A stretch of DNA of 64,000 nucleotides. Source: Hyphomicrobiales bacterium (GTDB lineage Bacteria > Pseudomonadota > Alphaproteobacteria > Rhizobiales > Rhizobiaceae). Position numbers and translations under genes: made by a program. Shown here piece by piece: positions 45,060 to 54,039 of this stretch. Each line of letters starts with the position of its first letter. The first letter of the stretch is position 1. The notes under the pieces were generated by a model that did not search any database, had not been told where the DNA came from, and was given only the letters and a program-made list of their open reading frames with translations. Where the stretch lies: positions 39,912 through 103,911 of the forward strand of contig UCKM01000013.1 in NCBI GenBank assembly GCA_900473175.1, read 5' to 3'.

Positions 45060-45304
45060 CGAGGGCTTCCTACCCACTCAAACTTCCTGCATCCGTGAAA
45101 ATGGCGGCGCAACGTTTGGCGCGCGAAGACGGCGTTTCGCTCAATCAGTGGATATCGGTCGCAGTTGCCGAAAAGATCGGGGCAGTGGAAACGGCAAGCG
45201 AATTCCTTCGGCGCCGTAGCGGGAACGCTAAGCCGAAAGACCTCCTGCCCTTCCTCGACAATGCTGGTAGCGAAGACCCTGCGCCCGAAGACAAGCTGAA
45301 CTGA
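45056..45304 (+). CDS. Ribbon-helix-helix antitoxin
   Basis: An 82-residue protein: YPLKLPASVKMAAQRLARED followed by GVSLNQWISVAVAEKIGAVE is the ribbon-helix-helix (MetJ/Arc/HicB-like) pattern, with a flexible acidic tail (PFLDNAGSEDPAPEDKLN) suited to capping the toxin. Translation is coupled to the toxin by the ATGA overlap. It probably binds the palindrome at 44606-44638. Confidence 0.8.
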   Translation: MTRASYPLKLPASVKMAAQRLAREDGVSLNQWISVAVAEKIGAVETASEFLRRRSGNAKPKDLLPFLDNAGSEDPAPEDKLN

Positions 45305-45310
45305 ATGCGC

Positions 45311-46129
45311 TCAAACTTTGCCAAGCTCGATGGCGCGCTGGTGAGCAGCATTTACGGCCTCGGTCAGCAGGTTCTTCAGCCGATCATCGCCCATCAGCAC
45401 CTTCAGCGCTGCTGCCGTCGTTCCGTTCGGGCTCGTCACCTGTTCCCGCAGCGTTGTTGGCGAATCCAAGCTCGCAGCCGCCAATGCGCCAGCGCCATAG
45501 ACTGTCTGCATTGCGAGGAGCTGCGCGGTTTCCCGTTCGAGACCAGCGGCAACGGCCGCTTCGGTCAGGCATTCGATAAAATGAAACACATAAGCGGGTC
45601 CTGAGCCGGAAACAGCCGTTACCGCATCGATCAGGCTTTCATCGTCGACCGCAGCAACAGCCCCGCTGGTTTTCAACAACCTGTCGACGAATTCAGCATC
45701 GTTGTCCGTAACATTGCGATTGCGGAAGGTGACGATCATGCCCTTGCCGATAGCAGCCGGCGTATTGGGTATGGTGCGGACGATGGCAGCCTTTTCGCCA
45801 AGATGCTTCTCGAAGAAGGCGATGGTGATACCAGCTGCGACGCTGACAAAGGTTGCCTTGTCTGCAAAGCGTGCATAGGCGGGAAGCACATCGCCCATCA
45901 CCTGTGGCTTGACGGCGACAAGAATGACACGGGGCGCGAGATCACCGGCGAGCCGGCTTGCATTGGCAAAAGCGTGGACGCCAAGCGTTGCCGCCCGTTC
46001 GCGCAAGGCATCGGTCGGCTCGACAACATGTACCTGATCCGGCTTCAATATGCCGGCGTCGAGCCAGCCCTTGAGCATGGCAAAGCCCATATTGCCGCAT
46101 CCGACCAGCACAAAATTGTCGACCATCAT
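45311..46129 (-). CDS. proC: Pyrroline-5-carboxylate reductase
   Basis: A 272-residue protein from MMVDNFVLVGCGNMGFAMLK at 46129; longer frames add nothing family-like. The Rossmann motif VGCGNMG, AVKPQVM, RTIPNTPAAIGKGM and the signature AVSGSGPAYVFHFIECLTEA are visible, and SPNGTTAAALKVL near the end. It reduces pyrroline-5-carboxylate to proline with NAD(P)H. Convergent with the antitoxin gene (7-base gap). Confidence 0.95.
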   Translation of the reverse strand: MMVDNFVLVGCGNMGFAMLKGWLDAGILKPDQVHVVEPTDALRERAATLGVHAFANASRLAGDLAPRVILVAVKPQVMGDVLPAYARFADKATFVSVAAGITIAFFEKHLGEKAAIVRTIPNTPAAIGKGMIVTFRNRNVTDNDAEFVDRLLKTSGAVAAVDDESLIDAVTAVSGSGPAYVFHFIECLTEAAVAAGLERETAQLLAMQTVYGAGALAAASLDSPTTLREQVTSPNGTTAAALKVLMGDDRLKNLLTEAVNAAHQRAIELGKV

Positions 46130-46335
46130 GTTCTCCCATATTTTAGCGGCACTTTGATCCGCTCGCCTGCGCAAGGTCAACCGCTGACTCCTGATTTGCG
46201 ATTGCTTTACGACAGGATGGGCTGAATCGATAGTTTACGATTTATTTTTCATGGAACTTTAGATTGAATTAACCGGGGATCGTTTGGTCCGCGATGGTAT
46301 TGTGCCAGCAGGCAGGCCTTGGAGTTGAAGTGCGG

Positions 46336-47277
46336 ATGAGTAATCGTGAGAACGAGAAGAAAAAGCGGCCGCGGTCGCTGCTCTCGTTTGCCAATCAGCC
46401 GGAGCCGGCAGCGGAGCAACGGGATCGATCTGACGCTGCTCCCACGCGCGACGAGAATAGTCTTGAGCATTATCATCGCATGCGTGCGCTGCGCCTTGCC
46501 GCGGGAAGCGAAATCGCAGTGCCATCCTGGTCCAACAACACCAGGAACCTCACGGCGGAGGAAGCCGAACAGGAGGCCGTCGACCGCATGCGGGCTGACA
46601 TGGCTGCGATCAAGGCCGAACTGAACCGGCGCGTGGATGCGCAGGAAAATCTCGCCTCGCAGCGGCAGCCGGCAATCCATGCGGGGGACACACCGCCCGT
46701 GGTTGCGAAGGGTCAGCCCGTTCCGCCACCGCCGGGCGAATCGGGTTTCGACACCGGCAATTTGGCATCCACAGTCATACAGCCAGCCGGCAATGAAGGT
46801 GAACGGCCGGCTGCCGAGCCCGCTGACCCGGCGGTCGCCCCCCGCAGCATTGGAATCGTAAAGCTGCTGCTGATCGCAGTGATCGTCATCGGCATGTTGA
46901 TTGGTGTTGGCTATGGCATGATCATGCCGGTTCTGATCGGGCTTGCCATAGCCCTTCTCGCCGCCATGGTCGAAGGCGTCCGCTCGCGGCGGCGTCGGTC
47001 AATCGCACCTGGCAATGACGGCGCTCCGACCGATCCATCGCCGTCGACAGGCGGGCCTACCATCAACGACAGCAAAGGCGTGCAGGCAAAGCCCGAATCG
47101 CGGCTTGGAACGGCGATCCGCCGTGCTCAAACCCGCGATATGACCCTGCAGGAAGAGCCGGGTGAAGCCCCGGCATTCATCGCCCTGGAAGAAACCAATA
47201 CCGAGGCGATGCTCAAGGACATTGCCGATATTCGTGCGGCCTTGAAGCGGCGGTCTGAAGCAAAATCTGCAGAATGA
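46336..47277 (+). CDS. Hypothetical membrane protein with a central double helix
   Basis: A 313-residue protein from the ATG at 46336. Residues 1-170 are charged, Pro/Ala-rich and likely disordered (RSLLSFANQPEPAAEQRDRS; GQPVPPPPGESGFD). Two hydrophobic segments follow (about 180-205, IVKLLLIAVIVIGMLIGVGYGMIMP; VLIGLAIALLAAMVEG), then a basic RSRRRRS and a disordered cytosolic tail with VQAKPESRLGTAIRRAQ. No family recognised. Confidence 0.55.
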   Translation: MSNRENEKKKRPRSLLSFANQPEPAAEQRDRSDAAPTRDENSLEHYHRMRALRLAAGSEIAVPSWSNNTRNLTAEEAEQEAVDRMRADMAAIKAELNRRVDAQENLASQRQPAIHAGDTPPVVAKGQPVPPPPGESGFDTGNLASTVIQPAGNEGERPAAEPADPAVAPRSIGIVKLLLIAVIVIGMLIGVGYGMIMPVLIGLAIALLAAMVEGVRSRRRRSIAPGNDGAPTDPSPSTGGPTINDSKGVQAKPESRLGTAIRRAQTRDMTLQEEPGEAPAFIALEETNTEAMLKDIADIRAALKRRSEAKSAE

Positions 47278-47311
47278 CAGGCGGACAGCACCGGTCGGTT
47301 GAAGGCGCCGA

Positions 47312-48565
47312 TCAATGCAGTCGCGGCGTCGGACCCTGTCCCTTGTCGTCGATCACATAGCCCCGGTAGAACCGGTCAAGCGTAAACGGGGCGGAGAGCG
47401 GGTGCGGCTCGTCCTTGGCGATGGTCCAGGCGAAGCATTTCCCGGAGATGGGCGTGGCCTTGAACCCTCCATAGCACCAGCCGGTATTGAGATACATGCC
47501 GGGCAGCGGACCCGTCGTGATAATGGGCGAGCCGTCCATGGTCATATCCATGATTCCGCCCCATGAGCGCAGCAGCTTGACGCGAGCGAGCGCCGGGATG
47601 AGGGCGACGAATTCGCTCATCACGTCTTCTACGACCGGCAAATTGCCGCGTTGTGCATAGGAATTGTAGCCGTCGATGTCACCGCCAAAAACCAGGCCGC
47701 CCTTGTCCGACTGGCTGAAGTAGAGGTGCCCCCCGCCGAAAGTCGCAACGGTGTCGACCACCGGCTTCAGCGCTTCCGACACGAACGCCTGCAGCACATG
47801 CGATTCGAGCGGCAGGCGATCAATGCCGGCGCGGCGCATCAGTTCGCTGGTGTGACCGGCGACCGCGCAGCCGACCTTCCTGGCATTGATCGGTCCGCGC
47901 GTCGTCATGACGCCGGTGACCGTATCTCCATCCTTGAGGAAGCTCGTCACTTCGCAATTCTCGATGATATCAACGCCAAGCTGGTCGGCGGCGCGCGCAT
48001 AGCCCCAGACGACCGCATCGTGCCGTGCCGTTCCAGCGCTGCGCTGCATCAACCCGCCCAAAATCGGAAAACGTGCTGAATCGCTGATGTCGAGCCCGGG
48101 GATCAGCTTCTTGATCTGCTGCGGGTTCATCAGTTCGCAATCGATGCCATTTAGGCGCATCTGATTGCCGCGCCGTGCGTAAATGTCGAGTTGCGGCAAT
48201 GTATGCGCGAGGTTGACCACGCCGCGCTGTGAGAACATCACATTGTAGTTGAGGTCCTGGGAAAGCGTTTCCCACATCTTCATCGAGGCTTCGTAGAAAT
48301 GCTGGTTCTCGGTCAGAAGATAATTGGAGCGGATCGCCGTGGTATTGCGGCCGATATTGCCGGACCCGAGCCAGCCCTTTTCGACCACGGCAATGTTGCG
48401 AATGCCATGCTCCTTGGCGAGGTAATAGGCCGTCGCCAGCCCATGTCCGCCGCCGATGATCACAACGTCATAGGCGGGTTTCGGATCGGGTTTGCGCCAG
48501 GCGGGCTTCCAGTCCTTGTTGCCGTTGAGAGCATTCTTGAGAAGGCTGAAAGCTGAATAACGCAT
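47312..48565 (-). CDS. soxB: Sarcosine oxidase subunit beta-like FAD oxidoreductase
   Basis: A 417-residue protein from MRYSAFSLLKNALNGNKDWK at 48565. FAD-binding Rossmann motif DVVIIGGGHGLATAYYLAKE; SGNIGRNTTAIRSNYL is the sarcosine oxidase beta motif for flavin and substrate; C-terminal WGGIMDMTMDGSPIITTGPL and GMYLNTGWCYGGFKATPISG match SoxB closely. The heterotetrameric enzyme oxidises sarcosine to glycine, formaldehyde (as methylene-THF) and peroxide. The other subunits (soxD, soxA, soxG) are not adjacent here, so this is a lone beta subunit or part of a scattered set; folD, which uses methylene-THF, is divergently next to it. Confidence 0.88.
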   Translation of the reverse strand: MRYSAFSLLKNALNGNKDWKPAWRKPDPKPAYDVVIIGGGHGLATAYYLAKEHGIRNIAVVEKGWLGSGNIGRNTTAIRSNYLLTENQHFYEASMKMWETLSQDLNYNVMFSQRGVVNLAHTLPQLDIYARRGNQMRLNGIDCELMNPQQIKKLIPGLDISDSARFPILGGLMQRSAGTARHDAVVWGYARAADQLGVDIIENCEVTSFLKDGDTVTGVMTTRGPINARKVGCAVAGHTSELMRRAGIDRLPLESHVLQAFVSEALKPVVDTVATFGGGHLYFSQSDKGGLVFGGDIDGYNSYAQRGNLPVVEDVMSEFVALIPALARVKLLRSWGGIMDMTMDGSPIITTGPLPGMYLNTGWCYGGFKATPISGKCFAWTIAKDEPHPLSAPFTLDRFYRGYVIDDKGQGPTPRLH

Positions 48566-48793
48566 TGAGAGTTCCGGATTCGGATGAGATGTGGTGATCA
48601 TGCTTGGATTTGAAGCCCTAGCCAAGCCCCAGATGCCGTCAGGGCGAATTTGCCCACTAGGTCACATCATCGCATTGCCCTTGCCTACCGCTTTCGCTAT
48701 TGCGTCAGTGGACGCCGTTTTGGCGGTATTGTTCAGCGGTAAAATCAACAGAATGACGCTCAATCCACCAGGCTTGTTGTCCAGGAGCAGCAC

Positions 48794-49693
48794 ATGACAG
48801 TGACGATCAATGGCAAGGAGATTGCCGAGGACGTGGTTTCGAAGGTCAAGGCGTCGGCCGCCGATTTGATCGAGGCCAGCGGGATCACCCCTGGCATCGC
48901 CGTTGTGATCGTCGGTGAGGACCCCGCAAGTCAGGTCTATGTCGCCTCCAAGGGGAGGAAGGCGCGTGAATGCGGCTTCCATTCGGTGCAGCACACCTTG
49001 CCGGAGGAAACCCCCGAGGAAGAGCTGGTCGCGCTGGTCGAGAAGCTCAATGCCGATCCGCTCATCCACGGCATTCTTGTCCAACTGCCTTTGCCGAAGC
49101 ATATCGATTCCGGCCGTATCATCCAGACGATCTCACCGGACAAGGATGTCGACGGCTTCCACTTCATCAATGTGGGCAAGCTTGGCACCGGCGAAATCGA
49201 GACCGCCTTCGTGCCATGCACCCCGGCTGGGTCGATGCTCTTGATCGAACGTATTCTTGGCCGCGATCTTTCCGGGCTCAATGCCGTTGTCGTCGGCCGC
49301 TCCAACATTGTCGGCAAGCCGATGTTCAATCTGCTCCTCGCCCACAATGCCACAGTCACTATCGCTCATAGCAGGACGAAGGATCTCGCGAGCATCTGCC
49401 GCAATGCCGATATTCTCGTAGCTGCTGTCGGCCGCCCGCAAATGGTCAAGGCCGCATGGGTGAAGCCTGGTGCAACTGTCATCGATGTCGGGATCAATCG
49501 CATTCCTGCGCCGGAAAAGGGCGAAGGCAAGACGCGGCTCGTCGGTGACGTGGACTTCGCCGATGCGGCAACGGTAGCGGCAGCCATCACGCCGGTTCCA
49601 GGCGGCGTCGGGCCCATGACGATCGCCATGCTGATGGCAAATACGCTGGTTGCCGCCTATCGCTCGGCAGGCAAGGTGCCGCCACGCTTCTGA
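48794..49693 (+). CDS. folD: Bifunctional methylene-THF dehydrogenase/cyclohydrolase
   Basis: A 299-residue protein. It has [20 protein letters not shown] (with the catalytic Tyr/Lys), [12 protein letters not shown], the PCTPAG substrate loop, GRSNIVGKP (NADP binding), and the end [19 protein letters not shown]. It interconverts methylene-, methenyl- and formyl-THF. It is divergent from soxB, whose complex makes methylene-THF. Confidence 0.96.
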   Translation: MTVTINGKEIAEDVVSKVKASAADLIEASGITPGIAVVIVGEDPASQVYVASKGRKARECGFHSVQHTLPEETPEEELVALVEKLNADPLIHGILVQLPLPKHIDSGRIIQTISPDKDVDGFHFINVGKLGTGEIETAFVPCTPAGSMLLIERILGRDLSGLNAVVVGRSNIVGKPMFNLLLAHNATVTIAHSRTKDLASICRNADILVAAVGRPQMVKAAWVKPGATVIDVGINRIPAPEKGEGKTRLVGDVDFADAATVAAAITPVPGGVGPMTIAMLMANTLVAAYRSAGKVPPRF

Positions 49694-49741
49694 TCGATTT
49701 ATGAGTTTACGGCCTAGCCGGGAATCTGGTTAAAGGAGCAT

Positions 49742-50704
49742 ATGGCCCAAGCCCTCAAGGTCGGCAGAACCTTCGCCTTTCTGCTTGTCGACAAATTCCC
49801 GATGTTCAGCCTTGCGGCGGCCATCGATACGATGCGCACGGCTAATCGCATGTCGGAGGAGCCCTATTATTCGTGGGTGACCGTCTCGGCCACCGGTACG
49901 GCGGTAACCGCGTCGAACGGCCTCCAGATCAATGTGCAATATGCGTTGGCGGATCTTCCGCCCGCCGATATTTTCTTTATTTGTGCCGGTCTTTCGACCG
50001 ATTTCGAGGATAAGCCCAGAGTAATCGCGGCACTGCGCAATCTCGGACGCCGTGGCGCTGCCCTCGGCGGGCTCAATATCGGCAGTTATATTCTGGCGGA
50101 AGCCGGCCAGTTGGAAGGTCATCGCTGCACGATCCACTGGGAGAACCGTGCCGGTTTCCAGGAACGGTTTCCGCAGATCGAGTGCACCGGCAATGTCTTT
50201 GAGATCGACCGCAAGCGCTATACCTGCGCGGGCGGCACCACGTCGATCGACTTGATGCTGGAGATCATTCGCCAGGATTTCAACCCCGCGCTTGCCAATG
50301 AAGTGGCAAACCAGTTCCACCATGAGCGCATCCGTTCGCAGACCGACCGCCAGCGCATCGGACCCGAGCGCGACTTGACCGGCAAATCGGAGAAGCTGCG
50401 CAAGATCGTCGAACTCATGGCCGACAATCTCGAGCAGCCGAAATCGGCGGTGCGTCTCGCAAAGGCAGTTGGGCTATCCGTGCGACAGGTCGAGCGGCTG
50501 TTCCTGCGCCACCTCAACATGACACCCGGCCGCTATTACATGAGCCTGCGCCTGGAGCGCGCTCGCGAACTGCTGCGCCAGACCCATTCGCCCATTCTCG
50601 ACGTCGCGCTGGCGACAGGCTTTACATCGCATTCCTACTTTGCCCAAAGCTACCGGGCACAGTTCGGGCGTTCACCTTCGGATGAACGCCGCACAACTTA
50701 CTGA
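49742..50704 (+). CDS. GlxA-type AraC-family transcriptional regulator
   Basis: A 320-residue protein. The N-terminal 180 residues are a DJ-1/PfpI-like domain (FLLVDKFPMFSLAAAIDTMRT; AGTTSIDLMLEII-like GGTTSIDLM) and the last 100 residues an AraC helix-turn-helix pair (LAKAVGLSVRQVERLFLRHL; DVALATGFTSHSYFAQSYR). Members control choline, betaine, carnitine and sarcosine breakdown (GbdR/SouR/CdhR). Its position close to soxB supports such a role here. It starts 48 bases after folD. Confidence 0.88.
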   Translation: MAQALKVGRTFAFLLVDKFPMFSLAAAIDTMRTANRMSEEPYYSWVTVSATGTAVTASNGLQINVQYALADLPPADIFFICAGLSTDFEDKPRVIAALRNLGRRGAALGGLNIGSYILAEAGQLEGHRCTIHWENRAGFQERFPQIECTGNVFEIDRKRYTCAGGTTSIDLMLEIIRQDFNPALANEVANQFHHERIRSQTDRQRIGPERDLTGKSEKLRKIVELMADNLEQPKSAVRLAKAVGLSVRQVERLFLRHLNMTPGRYYMSLRLERARELLRQTHSPILDVALATGFTSHSYFAQSYRAQFGRSPSDERRTTY

Positions 50705-51126
50705 TCGTTGGCCGACACGATTGCTTCGGCGTCAGTCAGCACGAAGCCGGAATCCTTGGTCAGAATCGAGGTTTGACGGGTTTTTGCTGCAGCGTAGTGG
50801 AAGCAATCAGCGAGATTGAGTGCCTTGTTGCGCTCAGTATCCGGATAGCGATGCCGTCCGTAACGTTCGAACGCCTGCAACGCGAGGCTCAATTCGTCAT
50901 TTGCCACCGGCAGGACATCTATCCTTGCGATTTCAAGAAATTCGACAACGACCTGTTCGGCCTCCGCCATGGCGATGCGCTTCTTGCGGAAGATGCCGAC
51001 CGCCGCCTCCCAAACCGCAATTACGGATGTGATGCGATTGTCAGCGGCATCGAGCGTCCCGGCAATCTCCTCGCCCTCCGGCTCGCGGGTGAGGATCGCA
51101 ATAATGGCCGAGGCATCGACGAACAT
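50698..51126 (-). CDS. vapC: VapC-type PIN toxin
   Basis: A 142-residue PIN protein: MFVDASAIIAILTREPEGEE (first Asp), WEAAVGIFRKK, ALNLADCFHYAAAKTRQTSI (Asp/Glu-type acidic pair) and LTKDSGFVLTDAE. It would be an RNase toxin. It overlaps its upstream antitoxin by 1 base (ATGA-type junction at 51126) and converges on the AraC-type gene, overlapping it by 7 bases. Confidence 0.88.
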   Translation of the reverse strand: MFVDASAIIAILTREPEGEEIAGTLDAADNRITSVIAVWEAAVGIFRKKRIAMAEAEQVVVEFLEIARIDVLPVANDELSLALQAFERYGRHRYPDTERNKALNLADCFHYAAAKTRQTSILTKDSGFVLTDAEAIVSANDQ

Positions 51127-51365
51127 CAGTAATCACCGCTGAGATCATCGAAGTATGCCTTGTCTGCCGCTAACCCGGTATCCGGATAGGTTGCCACCTT
51201 ATCGAGCAGCGGCTTCAGACGCCCCCATAGAGGGACGGCTTCGTCCGCACGGGACAACTCATTTTCCAGAGCGAGTTTTACGGCATCCGTCTTGTTCAGA
51301 TGTTTGCGTGCCGCGAGCTTGGTCGCAAGTTGGTTGACGCGGTCATCGCGTATATTGAGGGGCAT
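51126..51365 (-). CDS. vapB: VapB-type antitoxin
   Basis: A 79-residue protein: MPLNIRDDRVNQLATKLAAR followed by KHLNKTDAVKLALENELSR, a VapB/AbrB-or RHH-type DNA-binding N-terminus of the PSK family, then a tail (AYFDDLSGDY) that would bind VapC. It precedes vapC as in usual vapBC operons. A 12-base perfect palindrome lies just upstream. Confidence 0.85.
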   Translation of the reverse strand: MPLNIRDDRVNQLATKLAARKHLNKTDAVKLALENELSRADEAVPLWGRLKPLLDKVATYPDTGLAADKAYFDDLSGDY

Positions 51366-51375
51366 GGATGCATCT

Positions 51376-51410
51376 CCTGTGTAGACAATATATAGTACTG
51401 TCTACACAGG
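51376..51410. promoter_or_regulatory. vapBC operator palindrome
   Basis: CCTGTGTAGACA (51376-51387) and TGTCTACACAGG (51399-51410) are a perfect 12-base inverted repeat with an 11-base AT-rich spacer (ATATATAGTAC), directly upstream of vapB. It is the likely VapBC autoregulation site. It also lies just after the edd gene end. Confidence 0.75.
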
Positions 51411-51423
51411 ATCACAATGACAG

Positions 51424-53247
51424 TTAACCGAAGACCGATGCGCCATTATCGGCACGCCCGACGACATTGCGGAAGGCGGCGAAGAGCTCGCGTCCCATGC
51501 CGTAGCTGTTGTGGCTGATGTCGACCTCCGGCACGGGGCGCGCTTCCAGCACCTCCGGATCTTCAAGCACGTCGAGCGTGCCGATTTCCGCGTCGAGACG
51601 CACCACGTCGCCATCGCGAATCTTGCCGATGATGCCACCGTCAAGCGCTTCCGGCGTCACGTGAATGGCAGCCGGAACCTTGCCTGAGGCGCCGGACATG
51701 CGCCCGTCCGTGACAAGTGCAACCTTGTAACCGCGATCTTGCAGCACGCCGAGTGCCGGCGTCAGCTTGTGCAGTTCCGGCATGCCGTTGGCCCGGGGCC
51801 CTTGAAACCGCACAACCGCGATGAAATCGCGGTCAAGCTTGCCGGCCTTGAACGCGTCCTGCAATTCGGCCTGGCTGTCAAAGATGATCGCCGGGGCTTC
51901 CACGATGTGACGGTCGGCCTTGACCGCCGATGTCTTGATGACGGCCGTGCCGAGGTTGCCCTTGAGCATCTTCAGGCCACCCGTTACCTGGAATGGTTCC
52001 TTGCAGGTGGAGAGCACCTTCTTGTCGGAACTCTCTACCGGGATCGGATCGCGCACGACCGTGCCGTTCTCGCCAAGTTTCGCTTCGATGGTGTAGGCGC
52101 GCAGACCCTCTGTGCCGCCCCAAACGGTCTTGACGTTCTCGTGCAGCAGTCCGGCATCCAGCAACTCGCGGATCACATAGCCCATGCCGCCAGCCGCGTG
52201 GAAATGGTTCACGTCGGCAAGTCCGTTGGGATAGACCCTGGCAAGCAGGGGCACGATATCCGAAAGGTCGGAGATATCCTGCCAGGTCAGCTTTATGCCT
52301 GCGGCCGCCGCCATGGCGACGAGATGCATGGTGTGGTTGGTCGAACCGCCCGTTGCATGCAGGCCGACGACGCCGTTGACGATTGTCTTCTCGTCGATCA
52401 TCTCGCCGATCGGTGTGTATTCGTTGCCGAGCGCCGTGATGGCAAGAGCGCGCTTCGCCGCCTCGCGGGTCAATGCATCGCGCAAGGGCGTGCCGGGGTT
52501 GATGAAGGATGCGCCCGGCATATGCAGGCCCATGATCTCCATCAGCATCTGGTTGGAGTTGGCCGTGCCGTAGAATGTGCAGGTACCGGGACCGTGATAG
52601 GATTTCGACTCGGATTCCAGCAGAGCGTCGCGACCGACCTTGCCTTCGGCGTAGAGCTGGCGGGTCTTGGCCTTCTCGTCATTGGGAAGGCCGGTCGTCA
52701 TCGGACCTGCCGGGATGAACACGGCGGGCAGGTGGCCAAAGGTCAGTGCGCCGATGACCAGACCAGGCACGATCTTGTCGCAGACGCCGAGATAGACCGC
52801 CGCATCGAACATGTCGTGCGAAAGGCCGATGGCCGTCGCCATGGCGATCACGTCGCGCGAGAACAGGGAGAGTTCCATGCCGGGTTGTCCCTGCGTCACG
52901 CCATCGCACATGGCCGGCACACCGCCCGCAACCTGCGCTACGCCGCCTGCTTCCTTGGCCGCTGCCTTGATCAGCTGCGGGTAGGTCTCGAACGGCTGAT
53001 GCGCCGAGAGCATGTCGTTATAGGAGGTGATGATGCCGAGATTGGGGACCACGTCGCCGGCAAGCGCCGCCTTGTCTGAGGGGCTGCAGGCGGCAAAGCC
53101 GTGGGCAAGATTGGCGCAGGCGAGCGCCGAACGCTTCGGCTTGCGCGATGCTGCTTCACGTAAATGATCGAGATAGACGTCGCGTGTCGGCCGCGACTGC
53201 TCGCAGATGCGGTTGGTAATGCTCTTCACCCGTTGCAGGACGGTCAT
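51424..53247 (-). CDS. edd: Phosphogluconate dehydratase
   Basis: A 607-residue member of the IlvD/Edd family. It carries the iron-sulfur cluster region ([32 protein letters not shown]), [19 protein letters not shown] and the C-terminal [20 protein letters not shown]. It dehydrates 6-phosphogluconate to KDPG, the first Entner-Doudoroff step. Last gene of zwf-pgl-edd on the minus strand. The aldolase eda is not in the window. Confidence 0.97.
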   Translation of the reverse strand: MTVLQRVKSITNRICEQSRPTRDVYLDHLREAASRKPKRSALACANLAHGFAACSPSDKAALAGDVVPNLGIITSYNDMLSAHQPFETYPQLIKAAAKEAGGVAQVAGGVPAMCDGVTQGQPGMELSLFSRDVIAMATAIGLSHDMFDAAVYLGVCDKIVPGLVIGALTFGHLPAVFIPAGPMTTGLPNDEKAKTRQLYAEGKVGRDALLESESKSYHGPGTCTFYGTANSNQMLMEIMGLHMPGASFINPGTPLRDALTREAAKRALAITALGNEYTPIGEMIDEKTIVNGVVGLHATGGSTNHTMHLVAMAAAAGIKLTWQDISDLSDIVPLLARVYPNGLADVNHFHAAGGMGYVIRELLDAGLLHENVKTVWGGTEGLRAYTIEAKLGENGTVVRDPIPVESSDKKVLSTCKEPFQVTGGLKMLKGNLGTAVIKTSAVKADRHIVEAPAIIFDSQAELQDAFKAGKLDRDFIAVVRFQGPRANGMPELHKLTPALGVLQDRGYKVALVTDGRMSGASGKVPAAIHVTPEALDGGIIGKIRDGDVVRLDAEIGTLDVLEDPEVLEARPVPEVDISHNSYGMGRELFAAFRNVVGRADNGASVFG

Positions 53248-53314
53248 CTTCTATCTCCTCTTGGCGTCTGCCCGGACGTTGGGAGCGATCCGATGCACTC
53301 ACGCGTTCGGCAGC

Positions 53315-54019
53315 TCAAGGCGCCCAAAAAATCTCAAGTTCGATCGGCTCGTAGCGCAGCACGGCGCGGATCGGCATGTCAGCGGTCCTGCCCTCGCCAA
53401 GCGCAGTTTCGAGCACGGTTTTCTTCGCCGCACCTTCGATATGCAGGGCAACAAACCGCGATTTGACAATCACCGGCAGCGTCAGCGTCAGTCGCGGCTC
53501 GCCAGCGCCTTGCGCCTGCATTGGCAGCACGAGGGCACCCTGGTCAGGCGAAATCGCTTCAATCAGGCGGTCACCGCCTGGAAAGAACGAGGCGGTGTGT
53601 CCGTCGCCGCCCATGCCGAGAATGGCCACATCGAACGGCTGGTTCAGCCTGGCGATTGCTTCGGAGGCTATTCTAGCACCTTCTTCTGCATCCGGCGCAT
53701 CATTGTAGAGACCGACGAATTTGGCCTCCGCCGCTGCATTCTGAAGCAGCGTTTCGCTCACAAGCTTCTGATTGGAGCGATCACTGGTGGGCGGCACGAA
53801 GCGCTCGTCCACCAGGGTCACAGTGATGTTTTTCCAGGGCAGGTCCTTGTGCGACAGGGACTCGAAGAAACGGGCAGGGGTCGTACCACCCGAGACGGCA
53901 AGCACGGCTTGCCCACGCGCCGCGCATCCGGCGGCAAGCTGTCCGGCGACGGCCGAAGCAAGCGCGTCGGCCAGCGCGGCGCCATCGTCGAAACTGTGCA
54001 ATCTATGAACCATCGTCAT
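53315..54019 (-). CDS. pgl: 6-Phosphogluconolactonase
   Basis: A 234-residue protein from the ATG at 54019 (MTMVHRLHSFDDGAALADAL); a TTG five codons earlier is possible. Family motifs LAVSGGTTPARFFESL, VTLVDERFVPP and FDVAILGMGGDGHTASFFPG are clear. It hydrolyses 6-phosphogluconolactone to 6-phosphogluconate. It lies between zwf and edd. Confidence 0.95.
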   Translation of the reverse strand: MTMVHRLHSFDDGAALADALASAVAGQLAAGCAARGQAVLAVSGGTTPARFFESLSHKDLPWKNITVTLVDERFVPPTSDRSNQKLVSETLLQNAAAEAKFVGLYNDAPDAEEGARIASEAIARLNQPFDVAILGMGGDGHTASFFPGGDRLIEAISPDQGALVLPMQAQGAGEPRLTLTLPVIVKSRFVALHIEGAAKKTVLETALGEGRTADMPIRAVLRYEPIELEIFWAP

Positions 54020-54039
54020 GCCAGCCCGCTTCAACCTTG

